From contig CAYJVM010000025.1 of assembly GCA_964373665.1 (NCBI GenBank), positions 1-9,822 of the forward strand: a DNA stretch of 9,822 nt, read 5' to 3'. A model generated the notes under the pieces. The model was not told the DNA's origin and made no database searches. It saw only the letters and a program-made list of their open reading frames with translations. Positions within the stretch are counted from its first letter, which is position 1; the number at the start of each line of letters is the position of its first letter. The position numbers and the translations under genes are program-made. The DNA comes from JACOWB01 sp964373665 (GTDB lineage Archaea > Aenigmatarchaeota > Aenigmatarchaeia > CG10238-14 > SCSR01). Shown here in pieces: positions 6,841 through 9,822 of the stretch.

Positions 6841-6860
6841 TTGAAAAACAATTTTATTTG

Positions 6861-7577
6861 ATGAAAATAGGCAAGATAGCCAAGAAGGCAGCCAAGAAGG
6901 TCTATAAAAAAGTTTCTTGTAGCAGTTTCGCATGGAAGTGGTTTTACGCGAGAAATAGCAAGGCATATTTTAAGCAATGCATGCAATGGATCGATGAAAA
7001 CTCAACCGTTCTTGACATAGGTTGTGGGAACGGCTACAATTCCATAGAATTCATGAAACGATTCAACCTGAATCTTGTTGGTCTGGACATAGACAATTTC
7101 CTCACCACCAGCATCCCCTTCCGAAAATTTGACGGCAAGAACATACCGTTTCCCGAAAAGTCATTTGACATATCAATGTTCCTTTATGTTCTCCATCATG
7201 CCATAGACCAGGAACAACTGTTGCTGGAGGCAAAGAAAGTGACCAAAAAATATGTCATAGTGTACGAGGATGTAGTCAACAACAGATTCGACAAGGTGGC
7301 CAACAAACTCCACGGGAAGATATTCAACGGCATCTACGACATCAGCAACAAATGCACTTTCAGGAGCGAGAAGGAATGGATGGATATTTTTGAAAGGTGC
7401 GGCTTTGAAGTGCTCAGCGCGGCGAAGGTGTCTCTAAAAGTTAACTTGATGTATCCTGTCAGCAGGATGCAGTTTGTGCTAGGCCATGCCGGGAGCAGCA
7501 ATGTAACGATAGACCAAGAAGTGGGTGGCTCTCTTCCAAACTTGCCCTTAGGACTGGGGGCTCAGACTCGGATTTAG
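6861..7577 (+). CDS. Class I SAM-dependent methyltransferase
   Basis: A 238-residue small-molecule-type methyltransferase with a Rossmann fold. After a basic N-terminus, motif I is VLDIGCGNG (50-58), the acidic ribose-binding position is in LVGLDID (72-77), and the motif IV region is FDISMFLYVLHH (102-113). These place it with the UbiE/type 11 group. The substrate is not predictable; such enzymes modify quinones, lipids, sugars or other metabolites. The frame is open further upstream through the tRNA, but the ATG at 6861 avoids that overlap and has a TATA-like box at the right distance. The family-like part seems to end near residue 207 (SRMQFVL). The last 31 residues (from GHAGSSNV to GAQTRI) are rich in G, S, P and L and look unlike the rest, as if a stop codon had been lost or the frame shifted. 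The function call is general but firm. Confidence 0.8.
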   Translation: MKIGKIAKKAAKKVYKKVSCSSFAWKWFYARNSKAYFKQCMQWIDENSTVLDIGCGNGYNSIEFMKRFNLNLVGLDIDNFLTTSIPFRKFDGKNIPFPEKSFDISMFLYVLHHAIDQEQLLLEAKKVTKKYVIVYEDVVNNRFDKVANKLHGKIFNGIYDISNKCTFRSEKEWMDIFERCGFEVLSAAKVSLKVNLMYPVSRMQFVLGHAGSSNVTIDQEVGGSLPNLPLGLGAQTRI

Positions 7578-7699
7578 TGGTGATATGGGCACATTTGAAT
7601 TACATATTTTTGCAGAGTATCCCATATATAACGAAAAGATTCTTGGACACAGATTTAATACCATTAACAAAAGAAGTTAAAATAATGATAGCTAAAGAA
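7578..7699 (+). other. AT-rich gap before tRNA-Gly
   Basis: About 120 bases between the methyltransferase stop and the tRNA. No supported gene was found. It holds TATA-like sequences (TTTAATA near 7655 and TTAAAATAA at 7677-7685), the second being about 20 bases before the tRNA and the likeliest promoter. One frame is open from 7577 to a stop at 7721 inside the tRNA D-loop, but I recognise nothing in it. Confidence 0.4.
7677..7685 (+). promoter_or_regulatory. TATA-like box of tRNA-Gly
   Basis: TTAAAATAA lies 15-23 bases before the first base of the tRNA. That is a little close for the usual 26, so a short 5' leader trimmed by RNase P would come instead from the earlier TTTAATA near 7655. Confidence 0.3.
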
Positions 7700-7730
7700 G
7701 CGCCAATGATCCAACCTGGTTAAGATACAA

Positions 7731-7745
7731 ACCAAATATGTATAA
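7731..7745 (+). other. First tRNA-Gly intron, 15 nt at position 29/30
   Basis: The bulge-helix-bulge is complete. The outer helix is AAG (7722-7724) with CTT (7747-7749), and the central helix is ATAC (7725-7728) with GTAT (7740-7743), all Watson-Crick. The bulges are AA^A and AA^G, cut after the second base. The site is non-canonical, inside the 5' strand of the anticodon stem, and the precursor helices consume the D-stem 3' strand. Confidence 0.82.
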
Positions 7746-7753
7746 GCTTCCCA

Positions 7754-7764
7754 AACTAGGAGAT
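7754..7764 (+). other. Second tRNA-Gly intron, 11 nt at the canonical 37/38 site
   Basis: The outer helix is the anticodon stem with GCTTG (7766-7770). The central helix is TTCC (7748-7751) with GGAG (7759-7762), including one T-G pair. The bulges are CA^A (7752-7754) and AT^A (7763-7765). Only 4 bases (ACTA) remain in the inner loop, close to the smallest intron a BHB can hold. Confidence 0.8.
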
Positions 7765-7806
7765 AGCTTGGTATGCGGGTTCAAATCCCGCTTGGCGCAC
7801 AGTTAT

Positions 7807-7817
7807 CTTTTAAAAAC
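7807..7817 (+). promoter_or_regulatory. TATA box of the small membrane-protein gene
   Basis: CTTTTAAAAAC is centred about 29 bases before the TTG start at 7841, just downstream of tRNA-Gly. A transcript starting about 26 bases later would have almost no leader, which sits awkwardly with the ribosome site at 7831. Confidence 0.4.
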
Positions 7818-7830
7818 CCCAATTAGTTAC

Positions 7831-7837
7831 AGGTGGT
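7831..7837 (+). promoter_or_regulatory. Ribosome binding site that favours a TTG start
   Basis: AGGTGGT matches the archaeal AGGTGAT consensus with one mismatch. It stands at normal spacing before TTG at 7841, and is too far from the ATG at 7850 or 7862 to serve them well. Confidence 0.4.
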
Positions 7838-7840
7838 AAT

Positions 7841-8032
7841 TTGGCAGAAATGAAAGGTGGAATGAGTCACAAGCATGTCGTACCGTTGACAATATCCACT
7901 GCAATGATAGCATATGGTGCTTTGCAGCAGTTCTATCCTCTGTGGGGATCATGGAACTGGGTAATCGCCGGAGTTGTGACGTTCCTAGTAGCGGGATTGT
8001 GGCACGATTCGATGTGCAAGATGGGTAAGTAG
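7841..8032 (+). CDS. Small two-helix membrane protein, function unknown
   Basis: A 63-residue protein with two likely membrane helices: about residues 13-31 (from VVPLTISTAM) and 35-55 (from WGSWNWVIAG). They are joined by a short aromatic turn (FYPLWGSWNW). The N-terminus has Met- and His-rich MSHKH, and the C-terminus is short and basic with one cysteine (WHDSMCKMGK). I do not recognise a family. Support for a real gene is the clear membrane pattern, a TATA box and a ribosome site upstream. The start is TTG if that site is used; ATG at 7850 or 7862 would shorten it without touching either helix. It sits alone between tRNA-Gly and the ribosomal operon, which has its own promoter, so the context says little about its role. 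Confidence 0.65.
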   Translation: MAEMKGGMSHKHVVPLTISTAMIAYGALQQFYPLWGSWNWVIAGVVTFLVAGLWHDSMCKMGK

Positions 8033-8038
8033 CCCATC
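8020..8038 (+). terminator. Hairpin over the stop codon of the small membrane protein
   Basis: GATGGG and CCCATC form a perfect 6-bp stem around a 7-base loop that contains the TAG stop. It is followed by pyrimidine-rich CCCCTTCCCTC rather than a T run. It may mark the end of this short transcript before the ribosomal promoter, but it could be chance. Confidence 0.25.
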
Positions 8039-8052
8039 CCCCTTCCCTCAAA

Positions 8053-8070
8053 CCTTAAAAAACTATAATC
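8053..8070 (+). promoter_or_regulatory. Promoter of the L18e-L13-S9 operon
   Basis: CTTAAAAAACTATAATC contains a TATAA centred 26 bases before the L18e ATG at 8092. No ribosome binding site precedes that ATG, so a leaderless mRNA is likely. Confidence 0.5.
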
Positions 8071-8091
8071 ACTAACTAATTTCCGATATTT

Positions 8092-8457
8092 ATGGTCAAA
8101 AGGACAGGACCTACAAATTTGCACTTGAGACAGTTGGTTGAAAACCTGAGGAAGAGTTCGCTTGAAAACAAGGCGCCTATCTGGAGGGATGTGGCTGAAA
8201 AATTGTCCAAGCCAACCAGGGAAAGGATCGAAGTAAACCTTCGCGACATAGAAAGACACACCGATACAGGCGAAACTATAGTCGTTCCAGGCATTGTTCT
8301 GTCTTCAGGGGATCTTTCGAAAAAGGTCAATATAGCAGCTTGGAGATTTTCTGCCGCCACAAAAGAGAAGATTAAAAAGGTCGGCGGCGAATGCTTGACT
8401 ATAGGCCAACTTGCAGACAAGAACCCCAAAGGTTCTCACATTAGAATAATTTCGTGA
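8092..8457 (+). CDS. rpl18e: Large-subunit ribosomal protein L18e (eL18)
   Basis: A 121-residue protein of the archaeal/eukaryotic eL18 family, related to bacterial L15 in fold. The N-terminus MVKRTGPTNLHLRQLVENLRK, the central VNLRDIERHTDTGETIVVPGIVLSSGDLSKKV and the end GGECLTIGQLADKNPKGSHIRII are characteristic, and the length is normal. It is the first gene of a three-gene ribosomal operon with a leaderless promoter, and its TGA is 5 bases before the L13 ATG. Together with L13 and S9 it forms a cluster conserved across archaea. Nothing looks altered. Confidence 0.95.
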   Translation: MVKRTGPTNLHLRQLVENLRKSSLENKAPIWRDVAEKLSKPTRERIEVNLRDIERHTDTGETIVVPGIVLSSGDLSKKVNIAAWRFSAATKEKIKKVGGECLTIGQLADKNPKGSHIRIIS

Positions 8458-8462
8458 TATTT

Positions 8463-8885
8463 ATGAAAGTCTACGATGCAGAAAATCAAATACTGGGAAG
8501 GTTGTCATCAAAGATAGCCAAAGAGCTCTTGAACGGCGAGAACGTGATAGTTGTTAATGCAGAAAAAGCCGTCCTGTCCGGCAGGCCAAAGCAGCAGATC
8601 GGACATTATGACGAAAGGGTGAAGAGAGGGGATCCGTTTCACGGCCCGTTCTTCCCCAGATACCCGAACGAGATTTTCAGAAGGACAGTCCGCGGGATGA
8701 TTCCATGGCACAGTTATAAAGGAAGGACTGCATTCAAAAAATTAAAGGTTTACGTTGGCATACCTGAAGAATATACGGAAAAGCCGAAAGAAAAGATGCA
8801 AAGCGCGGATGCGGCCAGGCTGAAGACAAATTATATAACCGTCGGCGACTTGTCAATAAGCATAGGTGCGAAGAAAAAATGGTAG
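8463..8885 (+). CDS. rpl13: Large-subunit ribosomal protein L13 (uL13)
   Basis: A 140-residue uL13. The start MKVYDAENQILGRLSSKIAKELLNGENVIVVNAEKAVLSG and the core FRRTVRGMIPWHSYKGRTAFKKLKVYVGIPEEY are diagnostic for the archaeal form. GTG at 8454 also opens the frame and overlaps the L18e stop, adding MIF, but the family normally begins at the M-K-V-Y/I-D-A position, so I take the ATG at 8463. There is no ribosome site, so translation is probably coupled to L18e across the 5-base gap. The stop overlaps the S9 start by 7 bases (ATGGTAG). Confidence 0.95.
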   Translation: MKVYDAENQILGRLSSKIAKELLNGENVIVVNAEKAVLSGRPKQQIGHYDERVKRGDPFHGPFFPRYPNEIFRRTVRGMIPWHSYKGRTAFKKLKVYVGIPEEYTEKPKEKMQSADAARLKTNYITVGDLSISIGAKKKW

Positions 8886-9307
8886 CGAAAAAGGAGAAGG
8901 TTGCATACACTCTCGGCAAAAGAAGGTTGGCCGTGGCCAGAGCTGTTGTCAAACTGGGTAATGGAACTGTGAAAGTAAATTCCAAGCCTTTGGAGTTGTG
9001 GGGAAACGAGGCGCTTAGGCTGTGGGTGAAGGAGCCGCTGGTCATAGGGGATAATTTTGCAAAGGGAGTTGACATCAATGTCAATGTGAAAAGCGGCGGC
9101 ATAGTGGGGCAGGCAGAAGCAGTCAGGATGGCAATCGCAAAGGGGCTTGTAGAATTCTCGCATAACAAAGAGTTGAGGGAAAAATATCTTCATTATGACA
9201 GGAACTTGCTTGTTTACGACCCAAGGAGAAACGAACCACACCATAGTTCTGGACGTGGTGCATCAAAGCGCGGATCAAGGCGCCATAAGCAGCGCTCGAA
9301 GAGGTAA
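8879..9307 (+). CDS. rps9: Small-subunit ribosomal protein S9 (uS9)
   Basis: A 142-residue uS9. The opening TLGKRRLAVARAVVKLGNGTVKVN and the middle VKSGGIVGQAEAVRMAIAKGLVEF are family blocks. The very basic tail ends in the near-universal S-K-R that reaches the P-site tRNA on the ribosome. The stretch HHSSGRGASKRGSRRHKQRSKR differs from the K-F-G-G/G-A-R form common in archaea and is rich in serine and histidine. The start ATG overlaps the end of L13, so the two are translationally coupled. In many archaea RNA polymerase subunit genes (rpoN, rpoK) follow; here the operon stops and a convergent gene begins 5 bases later, with a short T run at 9323-9327 as possible terminator. Confidence 0.95.
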   Translation: MVAKKEKVAYTLGKRRLAVARAVVKLGNGTVKVNSKPLELWGNEALRLWVKEPLVIGDNFAKGVDINVNVKSGGIVGQAEAVRMAIAKGLVEFSHNKELREKYLHYDRNLLVYDPRRNEPHHSSGRGASKRGSRRHKQRSKR

Positions 9308-9312
9308 GCAAT

Positions 9313-9606
9313 TCATCTTCTATTTTTAGCATATGCAATTTGTCTCATTGTCAAATAAGTCGTTTCTTTTTCTGTCAATCGTCTGCCAAGAGACACTATC
9401 TGCGGCACTAAAAATGCAGGCATTCCATATGTCCATGCTCCTTCAGCAAGATAATCACTTATATCCATATGCCCTTCCCCTTCAGCTTCTCTTAGGAACT
9501 GGACCAAATCTAATAGAGGATTATATATTTGCAATGCCATATAGAATTGGTCTAATGTAGGATTGCTCATATCAATAGGAAGCTGTTCTACTTCGTAAGA
9601 TACCAT
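9313..9606 (-). CDS. Hypothetical 97-residue protein
   Basis: I do not recognise this protein. From the ATG at 9606 it begins MVSYEVEQLPIDMSNPTLDQ. It is acidic in the first two thirds, predicted mostly helical (DQFYMALQIYNPLLDLVQFLREAE), and has a basic end (TMRQIAYAKNRR). There is no cysteine, signal peptide or convincing membrane span. The frame also opens with TTG at 9621, but a TATA box centred 28 bases before 9606 favours the ATG and a leaderless mRNA. It is convergent with S9, 5 bases apart, where archaeal genomes often have RNA polymerase subunit genes on the other strand. That placement and the lack of recognisable relatives suggest a lineage-specific gene. A chance ORF is possible but less likely given its promoter and regular composition. 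Confidence 0.55.
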   Translation of the reverse strand: MVSYEVEQLPIDMSNPTLDQFYMALQIYNPLLDLVQFLREAEGEGHMDISDYLAEGAWTYGMPAFLVPQIVSLGRRLTEKETTYLTMRQIAYAKNRR

Positions 9607-9629
9607 TACTATATTATACAATCATCAAA

Positions 9630-9638
9630 CTTTAAATT
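9630..9638 (-). promoter_or_regulatory. TATA box of the hypothetical gene
   Basis: AATTTAAAG on the minus strand is centred 28 bases before the ATG at 9606. It supports that start over TTG at 9621, which would lie only about 13 bases from the box. Confidence 0.45.
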
Positions 9639-9822
9639 AGTCTTATAGAATCGATAATACAAATCCATATTAATACCTGTAGGATATAAGTATTTGTTAA
9701 AAACGATTAACAAGTATTATGAAAATGATAGGATGGTCATATTAAAAGATAGTTATAGAAAGTTAATTTTGTACTATCCCATGACATGTGTCACCCCTAT
9801 AAGGATTCAATAGAAATCTCGT
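9639..9822. other. AT-rich sequence without a supported gene
   Basis: No ORF of useful length was found on either strand. The only ATG after the hairpin (9719) gives 8 codons. On the minus strand one frame is open from the window edge for 19 codons to a TAA, which could be the end of a gene outside the window but cannot be judged. The right edge (from 9784) is less AT-rich and contains TGACA/TGTCA. No repeat copies are visible, so a CRISPR or mobile-element edge cannot be claimed. Confidence 0.4.
9689..9718. repeat. 12-bp inverted repeat in the right-hand gap
   Basis: The arms around TTGTTAA and TTAACAA pair over 12 positions with two G-T pairs and a 6-base loop (AAACGA). It could be an RNA hairpin or a dyad site for a regulator. 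The sequence is AT-rich, so chance is possible. Confidence 0.35.

Larger units (their letters stand above)
7700..7799 (+). tRNA. tRNA-Gly(CCC) with two introns
   Basis: The acceptor GCGCCAA (7700-7706) pairs fully with TTGGCGC (7792-7798), and A73 is at 7799. The T-arm is GCGGG, TTCAAAT, CCCGC (7775-7791). The D-loop contains GG at 18-19 (7718-7719), and the D-stem has three pairs plus a C13-A22 mismatch. Between D-arm and T-arm are 48 bases, 26 too many. Removing 7731-7745 and 7754-7764 gives a perfect anticodon stem CAAGC/GCTTG, loop TTCCCAA and anticodon CCC (7750-7752), with a 4-base variable loop and a mature length of 74. G1-C72, C2-G71, G3-C70 and A73 fit glycine. CCA is not encoded. 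An ordinary one-intron scan may miss this gene or mis-call its anticodon. Confidence 0.85.

Noticed and set aside
6768..6860. Upstream extension of the methyltransferase frame to 6768
   Set aside because: It runs through the tRNA-Ser body; the ATG at 6861 lies after the tRNA and has its own TATA-like box.
7480..7510. Resemblance of GGCC...CCGGGAGCAGC to the SRP RNA helix 8 region
   Set aside because: The defining GGAA loop and the pairing partners are missing and the stretch is inside an open reading frame, so SRP RNA is not supported.
7577..7723. A 48-codon frame starting with GTG between the methyltransferase and tRNA-Gly
   Set aside because: It ends inside the tRNA D-loop, has no ribosome site, and the translation resembles nothing I know; kept only as a hint for the frameshift idea.
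7933..8429. Open frames of about 110 codons on the minus strand across the small membrane protein and L18e
   Set aside because: They lie antisense to L18e or the small membrane-protein gene and have no promoter or family features.
9770..9822. Possible edge of a CRISPR repeat or mobile element at the right end
   Set aside because: Only one copy of any candidate unit is visible and the window ends; nothing repeats.

Overview
The window reads as a piece of an archaeal chromosome. The evidence is an archaeal-type topoisomerase I, an archaeosortase-family membrane protein, a Hef-type helicase, an archaeal Dph6 homologue, the L18e-L13-S9 ribosomal cluster, TATA boxes about 26 bases before start codons (leaderless promoters), and two tRNA genes interrupted by tiny introns with bulge-helix-bulge (BHB) splice sites. 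The compact layout, short proteins and tiny tRNA introns would suit a small-genome lineage such as Micrarchaeota or another DPANN group. That placement is inference; no 16S gene is present.

Left half, minus strand, read right to left: Hef-like helicase (5916-4381), archaeosortase-like protein (4328-3756), a cysteine-free coiled-coil protein (3742-2210) and DNA topoisomerase I (2180-123). The spacing is tight (52, 13 and 29 bases), so they may be partly co-transcribed, but topA has its own TATA box inside the end of the coiled-coil gene. Downstream of topA are a possible 21-residue ORF with a good ribosome binding site and a perfect 8-bp hairpin.

Middle, plus strand: a diphthine-ammonia ligase homologue (dph6) is divergent from the helicase and may share one TATA palindrome with it. 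Then come tRNA-Ser(CGA) with a 13-nt intron at position 30/31, a class I SAM-dependent methyltransferase with an odd C-terminal tail, tRNA-Gly(CCC) with two introns (15 nt at 29/30 and 11 nt at 37/38), and a 63-residue membrane protein.

Right part: ribosomal proteins L18e, L13 and S9 form a tight operon (5-base gap, then 7-base overlap). S9 is followed by a convergent unknown 97-residue protein, then about 200 bases of AT-rich sequence with a 12-bp imperfect hairpin and no supported gene.

Most worth a second look: the three BHB introns, two of them at non-canonical sites in the anticodon stem and with precursor folds that borrow the D-stem; and the archaeosortase homologue whose expected catalytic cysteine is serine.
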